NCBI GenBank assembly: GCA_963798865.1 | Contig: CAWCVZ010000004.1 | Coordinates: forward strand, 1,178,001 to 1,242,000 | DNA length: 64,000 bases | From: RBG-16-34-14 sp963798865 | Lineage (GTDB): Bacteria > Bacteroidota > Ignavibacteria > Ignavibacteriales > Ignavibacteriaceae | Direction of reading: 5' to 3' | In this document: piece after piece, positions 54,927 through 63,639 of the stretch | How positions within the stretch are numbered: the first letter of the stretch is position 1 | How the letters are laid out: each line of letters starts with the position of its first letter | The notes under the pieces: model-generated | Seen by the model: only the letters and a program-made list of their open reading frames with translations | Databases searched by the model: none | What the model was told of the DNA's origin: nothing | Made by a program: the position numbers and the translations under genes

Positions 54927-56135
54927 ATGAAGATGTCCGGCGGACCCGCCTCTCTAAATATTAAAATAATGCTTTTAGTTATTGCTATTTTAATTGCAGT
55001 TGCAACTCTTTATTACACGCAGGGCCTGGTTCAGAAACTCCAGGAAAAAGAAAGACAGATTGTTGAGCTTTACGCAAAGGGAATAGAATATTTAGCAAAT
55101 ACTTCTTCCCCTGATGTTGATATAACATTTCTCTTCGATAATATTATTAAACCTATAGACTTCCCTCTTATTCTAACCGGACCTGAAAATCAGGTGAACC
55201 TTGAAAGTAAAACAGACATTAGAAATATAAAATATGACACTACTTTTTCGAAAAAAGAATTAAATGATTTTTTTGCTAAAAAAATTTCTGAAATGGATGC
55301 TCTTCATAATCCTATTCTTGTCACTTATGAAGATACTCTAGTGTTAACAAAAATTCATTATGGAGATTCCGATTTAATCAGCCAGCTGAGATTCTATCCT
55401 TACCTGCAAATAATAATTGCCGCATTATTTATTATTCTTGGCTATATAGGTTTCAGCAATATTAAAAGAAGCGAACAAAGCAATATATGGGTTGGGATGG
55501 CAAAAGAAACTGCCCATCAATTTGGAACTCCTATATCCAGTTTGATGGGATGGCTTGAGATGCTGAAAATTCATTTCAATAATCCGGATAAAGTTCTGGA
55601 TATTACAGAAGAAATAAACAATGATGTTGAAAAGCTAAGTAAAATAACCTACCGTTTTTCAAAAATCGGATCGAAACCGGAATTAAAAAAGAAAGTTGTT
55701 TTTGATGAAATAAAAAAAGTTACAGAATATTTTCAACGACGATTACCGCAGACCGGGAAAAGTGTTGAACTTACGATAAACGGAAACGATAAAATTTGTG
55801 CAGAATTAAATTCCGAGCTGTTTGAATGGGTAATTGAAAACTTGGTTAAAAATGCTCTGGATGCAATTGATCATAAGGAAGGAAAAATAAATATAACAGT
55901 TTCTGAAAGCCGTAAGACCGTGGATATTGAAGTTTCTGATAATGGAAAAGGAATAGAGATGAAACGCAGAAAAGATGTTTTCAGACCCGGATACAGCACA
56001 AAAAGAAGGGGTTGGGGATTAGGTTTAAGTCTATCCAAAAGAATAATTGAAGGTTACCACAATGGAAAAATTTTCGTTAAAAGTTCAATACCGGGGCAAG
56101 GAACTACTTTCAGAATAATTCTGGATAAATGCTGA
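54927..56135 (+). CDS. Sensor histidine kinase, orphan
   Basis: A membrane kinase of 402 residues with two membrane segments (about 12-31 and 153-172) around a periplasmic sensor of about 120 residues. HisKA box: AKETAHQFGTPISSLMGW, with the phospho-acceptor histidine in place. The ATPase domain shows ENLVKNALDAI, DNGKGIE and RRGWGLGLSLSKRI. The closeness to purA (95 bases) is probably not functional, and no response regulator is nearby, so its partner must be elsewhere. Two hairpin elements follow downstream. Confidence 0.92.
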   Translation: MKMSGGPASLNIKIMLLVIAILIAVATLYYTQGLVQKLQEKERQIVELYAKGIEYLANTSSPDVDITFLFDNIIKPIDFPLILTGPENQVNLESKTDIRNIKYDTTFSKKELNDFFAKKISEMDALHNPILVTYEDTLVLTKIHYGDSDLISQLRFYPYLQIIIAALFIILGYIGFSNIKRSEQSNIWVGMAKETAHQFGTPISSLMGWLEMLKIHFNNPDKVLDITEEINNDVEKLSKITYRFSKIGSKPELKKKVVFDEIKKVTEYFQRRLPQTGKSVELTINGNDKICAELNSELFEWVIENLVKNALDAIDHKEGKINITVSESRKTVDIEVSDNGKGIEMKRRKDVFRPGYSTKRRGWGLGLSLSKRIIEGYHNGKIFVKSSIPGQGTTFRIILDKC

Positions 56136-56310
56136 ATTATAAGCTAATAATGCATTTCTAAACAAAAAATTACTCATCGTAAATACTTCCGGTAAATAAG
56201 TAAATCCTTTTGAACTATTTACCGAAACAATAAAACATTTCTGATAAATAATTTTGTAATAGTTGTAATACTCTGGCACCTAACTTGAATAATTAGGCGT
56301 GGATGGAAAA

Positions 56311-56386
56311 TTAGTTTTAAGCATAGCACCCCTCCAAAATGACACACAAACTGTCGAGTCTTCGCCCTCAAGATTCGACAGTTTTT
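56311..56386 (+). repeat. Hairpin element copy 1 (terminator-like, possible small RNA)
   Basis: Conserved leader GCATAGCACCCCTCCAAAA then TGACACAC and a 15-base-pair stem (56348-56362 with 56370-56384), C-rich loop CGCCCTC and a T-run. Very similar to copy 2. On the plus strand it is a good terminator for the kinase gene. On the minus strand the conserved leader reads GGAGGGGTGCTATGC, a ribosome binding site plus ATG. Confidence 0.6.
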
Positions 56387-56557
56387 CCTTTAAACCAATC
56401 CTAATCTATCCTGAAATAGTGAAAAGCTTTTATTATAAAAATAATTTCTCAATTCCGTTTTAATATTCAACTTCATTCATAAAATGAATCTGAGCAAAAT
56501 ATTTTCAATTGAGGAATAAAATTATGGATGGTATAAGAATTGAGTATTTAAGAATAG

Positions 56558-56637
56558 AAATAGTTTAGCATAGCACCCTCCAAAACGACACACGAAACTG
56601 TCGGATTTATTGCCCTCTAGATCCGACAGTTTTTTTA
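56558..56637 (+). repeat. Hairpin element copy 2 (terminator-like, possible small RNA)
   Basis: Same design as copy 1: leader GCATAGCACCCTCCAAAA, CGACACACG and a stem AAACTGTCGGAT / ATCCGACAGTTT around a loop with GCCCTC, followed by seven Ts. The stem differs from copy 1 by paired changes, which preserves the structure. It ends 18 bases before the aroB stop. Confidence 0.6.
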
Positions 56638-56654
56638 TTTTTAATATGAAGTAA

Positions 56655-57746
56655 CTATGCAATATATTTTTCAGTCATCTGTATTGCATAATTTATTTCA
56701 GATTCTTCGGCTTTAATATCAGTAATAATCTTTCCAATATCGGAAAGTAAAACAAATTTTATTTCCCCTTCCCTGTTTTTTTTATCACCCGACATATATT
56801 TATGAACAGATTCATAATCTTTAATTATTAATTTAGAAGACAACATCATTCTAAGCGGCAATTTTAAGAAGTGATTTAACTTTTCTTCAGTCAGCAAATT
56901 TTTCTTGTAAGAAAGAAATAACGCGGAAATAATTCCCAGATTTACAGCTTCACCATGCTTAATGGTATATCTTGCCAGGCTTTCATAAGCATGAGCAAAA
57001 GTATGTCCCAGATTTAAAATTTTTCTTAAACCAATTTCAAATTCGTCTTTTGAAATAACAGAACTTTTAAATAAAACAGATTCATATATAATTTTATTTA
57101 ATATGCCCATTTCAAGCGTATATATTTTATCAATATTTTCAAAGATATAATTGAAAAATTTTTTATTTGTAAGAAAAGCATATTTAATTAATTCACCTAT
57201 TCCGGAATTTATTTCTTCAAAAGGTAACCCGGGAATAAATTTAGTATCAATCAATACAAATTCGGGCTGATAAAACGCGCCAAGGACATTTTTATAACCA
57301 CTAAAATTTATTCCGGTTTTCCCGCCAATTGCACTATCAACAGCAGCAAGTAAAGTAGTTGGAATATGAGCCACTTGAATACCCCTCATAAAAATTGAAG
57401 CGGCAAATCCTGAAAGATCTCCTGTAACTCCTCCGCCAATTGAAATCAGCAAAGTATCTCTGCCAAATTTCTTTTCTATTAAATTGGAAATAATCCCATC
57501 TAAGCCCTCAATTGATTTTGAATTTTCTCCGGGTTTTAATGTGTAAAAATAAATTTTCGAGTCAAACTGGTTAAATGCATTAAGAATGTATTCCCTATAA
57601 AGGTTAAAAACATTTTCATCTACCACAATAAATAAATTTCTAAATAACTCTCGTTCGCTTATAATCTTAAAAACATAATCGAGAGTCGAATTCCCGATAA
57701 TTATGGGATAGGTTTTATGCTTTGTTTTAACTTTTAACTTATTCAT
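56655..57746 (-). CDS. aroB: 3-dehydroquinate synthase
   Basis: Shikimate pathway enzyme converting DAHP to 3-dehydroquinate; 363 residues. NAD-binding GGGVTGDLSGFAAS and the zinc ligands in GELIKYAF (Glu), LGHTFAHAYE (His) and KHGEAVNLG (His) are present, as is the TTLLAAVDSAIGGKTGIN segment. It starts 2 bases after the aroK stop, so both form an operon. Confidence 0.96.
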   Translation of the reverse strand: MNKLKVKTKHKTYPIIIGNSTLDYVFKIISERELFRNLFIVVDENVFNLYREYILNAFNQFDSKIYFYTLKPGENSKSIEGLDGIISNLIEKKFGRDTLLISIGGGVTGDLSGFAASIFMRGIQVAHIPTTLLAAVDSAIGGKTGINFSGYKNVLGAFYQPEFVLIDTKFIPGLPFEEINSGIGELIKYAFLTNKKFFNYIFENIDKIYTLEMGILNKIIYESVLFKSSVISKDEFEIGLRKILNLGHTFAHAYESLARYTIKHGEAVNLGIISALFLSYKKNLLTEEKLNHFLKLPLRMMLSSKLIIKDYESVHKYMSGDKKNREGEIKFVLLSDIGKIITDIKAEESEINYAIQMTEKYIA

Positions 57747-57748
57747 AA

Positions 57749-58291
57749 TTAATTAAAACCAGTTTTGGATATAATTTTAACAATTCTATCCACTGTTTTT
57801 CCAACTGTTGATTTATCGGTATCAATTGTAAAATCAGCCTGCTCATAATAATTTACTCTATTTTTCATGAGTTCCTCAATCGTTAATAATAATTTTTCTT
57901 TTGAAAAATCTTCAGAAGTATTTTTTAATGCTGGTCTGTCTCTTTTATATTTTAATCTTCCATAAGCTGCTTCTAATGATATTTTCAAATAAAATAATTT
58001 ACCTGAGCTTTTAAGGATTTTAATATTTTCTTCGCTGGCCATAGTGCCCCCGCCAAGGGAAATAATTGCCTTATCATTCTTTAATGATAATTCTTTTAAA
58101 GTTTCAGTTTCAATCTCTCTAAAAAAGTTTTCCCCTTCCTGTTCGAAAATTTCTCTTATTTTTTTACCAATTTTTTTTTCAATAACCCTGTCGAGATCAA
58201 AAAAATTCCATCCTAAAGCATTAGCAAGAATAGGTCCTATTGTACTCTTTCCTGAACCCATAAATCCTGTAAGGTAAATAATTTGTTTCAT
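57749..58291 (-). CDS. aroK: Shikimate kinase
   Basis: A 180-residue kinase with P-loop GFMGSGKST (10-18), the shikimate-binding DLDRVIEKK region, LGGGT and the lid region RDRPAL. It phosphorylates shikimate at the 3-position. Operon with aroB downstream. A weak hairpin upstream (58324-58349) may end the preceding gene. Confidence 0.95.
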   Translation of the reverse strand: MKQIIYLTGFMGSGKSTIGPILANALGWNFFDLDRVIEKKIGKKIREIFEQEGENFFREIETETLKELSLKNDKAIISLGGGTMASEENIKILKSSGKLFYLKISLEAAYGRLKYKRDRPALKNTSEDFSKEKLLLTIEELMKNRVNYYEQADFTIDTDKSTVGKTVDRIVKIISKTGFN

Positions 58292-58323
58292 AAGATTGAG
58301 GGAAATTAAGTGATTGGCTGACG

Positions 58324-58350
58324 AAAATAAACCCTTCGCTGGTTTATTTA
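58324..58350 (-). terminator. Weak hairpin at end of beta-barrel gene
   Basis: AAATAAACC / GGTTTATTT around a short loop, overlapping the stop codon on the minus strand; the T-run that follows is short. Confidence 0.35.
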
Positions 58351-59046
58351 GAAATAAAAAGCAGCACCTAAAATAAAAGTTACTCCGTCAACATTTATTT
58401 TAGAATTAAATGGATTCTGAAGAGGTTTAATCTGCCTTCCATTATACGTTACATATTCATTTGAATATCTATTTGTTAGATTAAACTGGGGGTCTCTGAA
58501 TTTCATTTCAGTTCTTATTCCTATATTCTCACGTAAAAGATATTCCATTGAAATTGAAACCTGAATCCCGACAGCAGCATCTCGTTTAACATTTTTAACT
58601 TCTGCATTTCCAAATTTTCTTATATGTTCGCCAAAATAATAACCTCCTCCCCCTCCCATGAGAAATTTGAATTTTTCGGTTGAAAAAGGAAGCTGGTAGT
58701 AAAGTGACAACTCTATTGGGATAAGCCTGAAACCCTCTTCAATTTCTATAGTTCCAACATTAACTCTAAGATTGGAACCAAAATCTGTTTTTTTCATATA
58801 CTCAACATTAAGTCCGATAATTAATGGATCAGACAACCTGTAACGAATATCAAAAGAAGGATTGATAATATCTTCTAAAAGAAAATACTGGTTTCTTACA
58901 ATTACATCTGAGGAATTTGGATTGAGATAGACTTTAGCAGTTGTTGTATAAACTGCACCTACTCCGAAACTAAAATTATTTCCATTGTATTGTGGATAAG
59001 AATAATAAAATGGAATTAGTAAAAGGATTATTAAAAGTCTTTTCAT
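58348..59046 (-). CDS. Outer-membrane beta-barrel protein
   Basis: A 232-residue exported protein: signal peptide about 1-18, then alternating strands (FSFGVGAVYTTTAKVYL, IELSLYYQLPF, FLMGGGGGYYFG) and a terminal aromatic residue (ILGAAFYF), typical of porin-family barrels. It has no recognisable enzyme motif. It is downstream of the PpiD-like gene by about 100 bases with a terminator between, so it is probably transcribed separately. Function unknown; the fold call rests on pattern. Confidence 0.78.
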   Translation of the reverse strand: MKRLLIILLLIPFYYSYPQYNGNNFSFGVGAVYTTTAKVYLNPNSSDVIVRNQYFLLEDIINPSFDIRYRLSDPLIIGLNVEYMKKTDFGSNLRVNVGTIEIEEGFRLIPIELSLYYQLPFSTEKFKFLMGGGGGYYFGEHIRKFGNAEVKNVKRDAAVGIQVSISMEYLLRENIGIRTEMKFRDPQFNLTNRYSNEYVTYNGRQIKPLQNPFNSKINVDGVTFILGAAFYF

Positions 59047-59097
59047 TTCTTATTTAATATATTTGGATATAATTTGAAAAATATTTTTAAAAAAGAA

Positions 59098-59130
59098 AAC
59101 CCCAAAAATTACCTGATAATTCCTGGGGTT
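59098..59130 (-). terminator. Intrinsic terminator of the PpiD-like gene
   Basis: Stem AACCCCA / TGGGGTT with an inner AATTA / TAATT pairing; on the minus strand a T-rich run follows. It begins 20 bases after the stop codon at 59150. Confidence 0.8.
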
Positions 59131-59149
59131 ATAAAATTTATTAAGGGGT

Positions 59150-61240
59150 TTATTGCTCAAAAAAGAGATGTCTGTTATCGGTAATCTCAGCTTCATCTTT
59201 GGCTTTTGAAAGCCACATTCCAAAGTATGCACTCTTCTTTTCATTCAATATCTGGTCTCTGATTGTTGTTCTCTGTATTGCATAGGTTGAAGAATCAAAC
59301 TTTGATCTTTCTATTACATCCATTAAAAAATATCCCCTGTTACCTTTAACAGGATCAGAAATTTTATTCAATTGTAAATCCTGAGCTTTTTCTACAAATG
59401 CAAACTCTCTTCCAACTTTAGGAACAGAACCTGTAGCCCCGGTAAAGGTTCCTGTCGTATCAACTCTTATTTTATTATTAATCTGATTTGCCCTGGTTAA
59501 ATCATTCCCGATTTTCTTTTTGATATCTTCGGCAATATTTTTTGCATTTTCATATTTCTTATCCTTAACAACCTGGATCTTAATTAATTGTTTAACCTCA
59601 TCAAAAGGTTTAACACCAGCTTCAATAACATCCGATAGCATAACAACCGCATAACCACTGGGAATTTTGTAAACCTCACTCACCTTGCCAACACTATTAT
59701 TAAAAGCAAAGTCCACAATTCTTTTATTGGTTCCCAAACCGGGGACAGCATACGATTTCCCGGCAAATGGGGTTGTTTCCAAAACTTTATAATTCATTAA
59801 CCCGGCTTCTTTTTCAAACCCATTTTTGTCAGCTATATAAGAAAAGTCATAAGCTTTACCATATAACGCTTCTTTTGTGGAAGCCGAAGTGGTAATAGGG
59901 TTTACAATTTTTTCAACAACAAACTTATTATTAGTTTTTCCAGTAACCTTAATTATATGATAACCATAATTTGTTTTTACAGGTTTTTGAATTTCTCCAA
60001 CCTTACCTTCAAAAACTGCTTTTTCAAATTCAGGAACCATCATACCTTTTGTGAACCATCCAAGATCTCCACCTTTTGATCCGCTTCCGGGATCCTTGGA
60101 TTTTTCTTTAGCAACTTTTCCGAAATCTGCGCCGTTAATTAATTCGTTATAAACCTTCATTGCTTCCTGGTAATTGGCACTATCACTGCCCATTTGACTA
60201 ATTAAAATATGTGAGGCTCTTACATAAGTTTCATTTGAAGGAACTGAATTTAAATAATTGTATAAAACATATCCCTGCGGAGATGCAACGGGTCCGATTA
60301 ATGTGCCGGGAGATGATTTAAGCATTTCATTAATGGCATCACCGGGTAAGGCAGAAACTACAACAGTATCCTTTGAATATGGCTGGGAAGAATAAATCTC
60401 AACAAAATATTTAAAACTTGAAGTATCTGATTTAAAACTCGCTGCAACATTTTCAAGAATTTTTTTAGAACCCAATGAATCCGCTTCAGATGGACTATCT
60501 GAAAAAAGTACATACTTTAACTTTCTCTGCGGTATCACTTCATATTTATCAAGATTAGAATTATAGTATTTTTTCAAATCATCATCTGTAAGCTTAATAG
60601 TGGAATCAGGAAAAAGACTTAAATCAACTACAGCAAAAACAACATTCATACTTATATTCTGATCGATATATTTTCTTTTAATCTCTGCATCACTTACAGA
60701 TATTGAAGCATATAAAAGGCTTTGCAGTTTTTCATTTAATCTCTGCTGTCTTACATACTCTTCAGCCTGGAGAAGAGCTTGTTTATTTTGAGGGTTATAT
60801 AAAGCTGATTCATATAACTGACGATTAAAGTTTCCAAGTGAATCAATAAAGTTTTGCTTTAAAAAATCGGGGGGGTTATCTCCAAGAATTATATCTCTTA
60901 TTTCATCATCCGAAACTGTAATTCCAAATTCCTTGATTTGTTCAGCTATAAGTTTCTGGCTAACCATTGCATCCCAAACCTGCTCTCTTATCTGCGGCAT
61001 TTGAGTTTCTTCTACATCTTTGCCTGACTGTGTTTTCATATTCTGCACCTGCCGATCCACAGCATTTACAAACTCCTGATAGGTGATATCTTCACCATTA
61101 ATAGAACCCACATTATTGGTTTTTCCACCCAAAGCCTGAAGGACATTTGAATCAGAAATAACCATAAACAGGACAAAAATTGCCCCTACAGAAAGGATAA
61201 AAACAGGAGCCAGACTCCTCATCCTTGCCATCATACCCAT
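59150..61240 (-). CDS. PpiD-like peptidylprolyl isomerase / periplasmic chaperone
   Basis: A 696-residue membrane-anchored chaperone. An N-terminal membrane segment (about 8-28), SurA_N-type chaperone region (about 35-190, DDEIRDIILGDNPPDF), a parvulin rotamase domain (about 345-440; ASHILISQMGS, GSGSKGGDLGWFTKGMMVPE, NYGYHIIKV) and a second, divergent C-terminal PPIase-like domain. Order and length match PpiD of Bacteroidota. It helps periplasmic proteins fold at the Sec exit. Monocistronic with its own terminator. Confidence 0.93.
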   Translation of the reverse strand: MGMMARMRSLAPVFILSVGAIFVLFMVISDSNVLQALGGKTNNVGSINGEDITYQEFVNAVDRQVQNMKTQSGKDVEETQMPQIREQVWDAMVSQKLIAEQIKEFGITVSDDEIRDIILGDNPPDFLKQNFIDSLGNFNRQLYESALYNPQNKQALLQAEEYVRQQRLNEKLQSLLYASISVSDAEIKRKYIDQNISMNVVFAVVDLSLFPDSTIKLTDDDLKKYYNSNLDKYEVIPQRKLKYVLFSDSPSEADSLGSKKILENVAASFKSDTSSFKYFVEIYSSQPYSKDTVVVSALPGDAINEMLKSSPGTLIGPVASPQGYVLYNYLNSVPSNETYVRASHILISQMGSDSANYQEAMKVYNELINGADFGKVAKEKSKDPGSGSKGGDLGWFTKGMMVPEFEKAVFEGKVGEIQKPVKTNYGYHIIKVTGKTNNKFVVEKIVNPITTSASTKEALYGKAYDFSYIADKNGFEKEAGLMNYKVLETTPFAGKSYAVPGLGTNKRIVDFAFNNSVGKVSEVYKIPSGYAVVMLSDVIEAGVKPFDEVKQLIKIQVVKDKKYENAKNIAEDIKKKIGNDLTRANQINNKIRVDTTGTFTGATGSVPKVGREFAFVEKAQDLQLNKISDPVKGNRGYFLMDVIERSKFDSSTYAIQRTTIRDQILNEKKSAYFGMWLSKAKDEAEITDNRHLFFEQ

Positions 61241-61377
61241 AACTCAAAATCTCCGTTTAATAATTTAAATAGACCGGTAAAAATAGATACATACCACTCA
61301 AAAAGCAAAAAAAATTAAAGATTTGAAGTTAAAAAGAGTCAATAGATAGTATATATTTTAATATTAAAATTTAATAA

Positions 61378-61394
61378 TCAATCATTTTGATTGA
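61378..61394. promoter_or_regulatory. Palindromic operator upstream of Crp/Fnr gene
   Basis: Perfect palindrome TCAATCA TTT TGATTGA overlapping the -35 element of the promoter of the Crp/Fnr gene. Position suggests repression, possibly autoregulation. Confidence 0.55.
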
Positions 61395-61419
61395 CTTTAG
61401 GCGCACTCAAAATTATATT
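61391..61419 (+). promoter_or_regulatory. Sigma-70 promoter of Crp/Fnr regulator gene
   Basis: TTGACT and TATATT with a 17-base spacer, the best promoter of the window. Predicted transcription start near 61426, ATG at 61454. Confidence 0.65.
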
Positions 61420-61453
61420 GCTTTGCACCTAAAATTAAAGAAGGATAATAAAT

Positions 61454-62137
61454 ATGCAAGATAAAAATGATTTCCTGCGGTATGTACCTTTATTTTCTGA
61501 GCTTAGTGATGAAACGCTTGAACAAATTTCAAAACTGGGTTTGAAAAAAACTTTCATTAAAGATTCTGTTATCCTTTTTGAACATGAAACCGGTTCTGCA
61601 TTATTTATTATTGTAAAAGGAAAAGTAAAAGTTTCCCGCGTAAGCGATGATGGAAAAGAAGTTATTTTATCAATTCTTAATGAATCCGATTTCTTTGGTG
61701 AGATGTCTATTCTTGATGGCTCATCGAGATCGGCAAATGTAACTGCAATGGAAGATTCTGAGATATTTATTATTCAGAGGAATGAATTTATTAATCTTTT
61801 GCATACTCATCCGGAAGTATCTGTATCCCTTTTAATGGAATTAACTAAACGGTTACGTGATGCTGATATGAAAATTAAATCTCTTTCTCTTAAAGATGCC
61901 GAAGGAAAAGTTGCAACTGTTATCCTTCAGTTAGCTGATGATGTTGGTAAAATAAAACAAGGAACTGTTGAGATTGAAAAACTTCCCTACCAGCATGATC
62001 TTGCAAATATGGCAGGAACATCAAGAGAAACTATTTCAAGAACTTTACATACTTTTGCAAAAAAAGGACTGGTGGAATTAGACGGCTCAAAATTAAGAAT
62101 CCTTAATTATGAAAAATTCAAGGAGCTATTCAGTTAA
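61454..62137 (+). CDS. Crp/Fnr-family transcription regulator
   Basis: A 227-residue regulator: cyclic-nucleotide-binding-like domain (about 10-125; GSALFIIVKGKVKVSR, then FFGEMSILDGSSRSANVTA), a long dimer helix and a C-terminal winged helix (ANMAGTSRETISRTLHTFAKK). The GEMSILDGSSRSA box fits a cNMP-type phosphate cassette, so cAMP-like ligands are possible; no Fe-S cysteine cluster is seen, so it is not a typical FNR. GAAGGA precedes the ATG. A palindrome overlapping its promoter suggests autoregulation. Confidence 0.93.
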   Translation: MQDKNDFLRYVPLFSELSDETLEQISKLGLKKTFIKDSVILFEHETGSALFIIVKGKVKVSRVSDDGKEVILSILNESDFFGEMSILDGSSRSANVTAMEDSEIFIIQRNEFINLLHTHPEVSVSLLMELTKRLRDADMKIKSLSLKDAEGKVATVILQLADDVGKIKQGTVEIEKLPYQHDLANMAGTSRETISRTLHTFAKKGLVELDGSKLRILNYEKFKELFS

Positions 62138-62184
62138 GCTTACTTTAAACTTCGAAATCTTATATTCAATAAACCGGGTTATTA

Positions 62185-63018
62185 ATGGTAAACGGAAAAG
62201 CTGATTTACATACGCACACTACCCACTCTGACGGATTCTTTTCCCCAAAAGAAATTATTCAAAAAGCTAAAAAATTTTCATTAGATGTAATCAGCGTTAC
62301 AGATCATGATAATATTAAGGGATTTAAAGAAGCTTACGAAGCTGGTAAAGAACTTGGAGTTGAAGTAATACCAGGTGTCGAAATAAGTTCTGAGATAGGC
62401 GACAGGGAAATCCATATTCTTGGTTACTTTTTTGATCCGGAAAATTCCGAGCTAGAACGTTATCTTAGTTTTTTTAGAGAAGAAAGAATAAAACGGGCAG
62501 GGAGAATTGTAAATAAACTGATGAACCTTGGATTTGAAATTACTCTGGATGAGATTCTTAAAAAAGCGGGAAGATCTTCTGTTGGGCGGCCACATATTGC
62601 TCATGCTATGCTTGAAAGAGGAATTGTTTCATCTTATTATGAAGCTTTTAACAAGTACATTGGAAATGGAGCCCCTGCTTTTGAAAAAAAAGTTCACTTA
62701 TCTCCACAAAGCGCATTCAGAATTATTAACGAAGCTGGAGGTTTATCTTTTATAGCTCACCCGGGAAATATCCATGAAAAACTTTTAAAGGAACTTATTG
62801 ATGCGGGAATGGATGGCATAGAAGTAATTCATCCGTCGCATTCTAAATTACAGCAAAAATTTTATAGAGGAATTGTTAATTCATATTTTTTACTTGAGTC
62901 CGGCGGATCCGATTTTCATGGCGGGAAAAGAGAGGATGAAGCTAATCTCGGGCAATACTTCACTAGCATTCCGGCTGTTGAAGCAATGAGAAAAAGGTTG
63001 ATGAAGCACTCTGCTTAG
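62185..63018 (+). CDS. PHP-domain phosphoesterase
   Basis: A metal-dependent phosphoesterase of 277 residues. Motif 1 DLHTHTTHSDG (about 7-17), TDHDN, GVEISSE and FIAHPGN plus GSDFHG supply the metal ligands. The order matches the YciV/TrpH group, which hydrolyses 3',5'-nucleoside bisphosphates and trims RNA 5' ends. It may be read from the Crp gene promoter; 47 bases separate them. The exact substrate is inferred from the family. Confidence 0.92.
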   Translation: MVNGKADLHTHTTHSDGFFSPKEIIQKAKKFSLDVISVTDHDNIKGFKEAYEAGKELGVEVIPGVEISSEIGDREIHILGYFFDPENSELERYLSFFREERIKRAGRIVNKLMNLGFEITLDEILKKAGRSSVGRPHIAHAMLERGIVSSYYEAFNKYIGNGAPAFEKKVHLSPQSAFRIINEAGGLSFIAHPGNIHEKLLKELIDAGMDGIEVIHPSHSKLQQKFYRGIVNSYFLLESGGSDFHGGKREDEANLGQYFTSIPAVEAMRKRLMKHSA

Positions 63019-63047
63019 CTTGTCAAAAAATAACCTGGAAACATTCA

Positions 63048-63518
63048 ATGAAAATTATCGAAGGAAATAAAAAAGTTAAAAGCCTTCGTTTAGCTATTGT
63101 TCAAAGTAAATTTAATGTGAAAGTGTGTGAAGGATTACTTTCAGGAGCTTTAAACTGTTTAAGTGAATATGGTTTTGAAGAAGATGAAATACTGATTGTA
63201 AAAGTACCCGGCGCTTTTGAAATTCCCATAGCTGCTGATAAGCTTGCTCAACAAAAAAAATACGATGCGATTATTTGTCTTGGTGCCGTAATTAAAGGTG
63301 AGACGGCGCATTTCGATTACATATCAAAAGCAGTAACTGATGGCATTTTACATGTTGGACTAAAACACGGAATCCCTGTTATCTTTGGTGTTTTAACAGC
63401 ATACAATGAAGAACAAGCTGAAATAAGGTCAGGTGAAAATGAAACCAACAAAGGAAGGGAAGCTGCTGAAACTGCTGTTGAAATGGGAAATCTTATGAAA
63501 AAGCTAAATAAGTTTTAG
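63048..63518 (+). CDS. ribH: 6,7-dimethyl-8-ribityllumazine synthase
   Basis: Penultimate enzyme of riboflavin synthesis, 156 residues. QSKFNVKVCEGLLSGA, VPGAFEIPIAA, LGAVIKGETAHFDYI (catalytic His) and GVLTAYNEEQA are as in the family; the last region is usually GVLTTDNxEQA. It forms icosahedral or pentameric shells in other species. It follows the PHP gene by 29 bases; no other rib genes are in the window. Confidence 0.95.
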   Translation: MKIIEGNKKVKSLRLAIVQSKFNVKVCEGLLSGALNCLSEYGFEEDEILIVKVPGAFEIPIAADKLAQQKKYDAIICLGAVIKGETAHFDYISKAVTDGILHVGLKHGIPVIFGVLTAYNEEQAEIRSGENETNKGREAAETAVEMGNLMKKLNKF

Positions 63519-63639
63519 CTTAAGAATTTTACACTTTTCTAAATAAAAAAATATCGTAAATTTTCCAAAGCAATTAATATATTCTCAGAGGTTAGAATAA
63601 GATAATTTCTACCGCACAACTAACTAAGGAAAATTTAAA

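Larger units (their letters stand above)
56136..56654. other. Intergenic region with two hairpin elements
   Basis: A 519-base AT-rich gap between the convergent kinase and aroB genes. It holds the two related hairpin elements annotated separately and otherwise only short frames. A minus-strand frame of 64 codons (56085-56279, GTG start) overlaps the end of the kinase gene and is not convincing. Confidence 0.6.

Noticed and set aside
56085..56279. 64-codon minus-strand frame between the kinase gene and the hairpins
   Set aside because: GTG start without a ribosome binding site, overlaps the kinase 3' end, no recognisable features; it would be joined to the ATG in hairpin copy 1 only through an in-frame TAG.
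56274..56289. Sigma-54-like TGGCAC-N5-TTGAA on the plus strand upstream of hairpin copy 1
   Set aside because: The -12 element lacks the essential GC, no similar element precedes copy 2 and no enhancer palindrome is near; chance match is likely.
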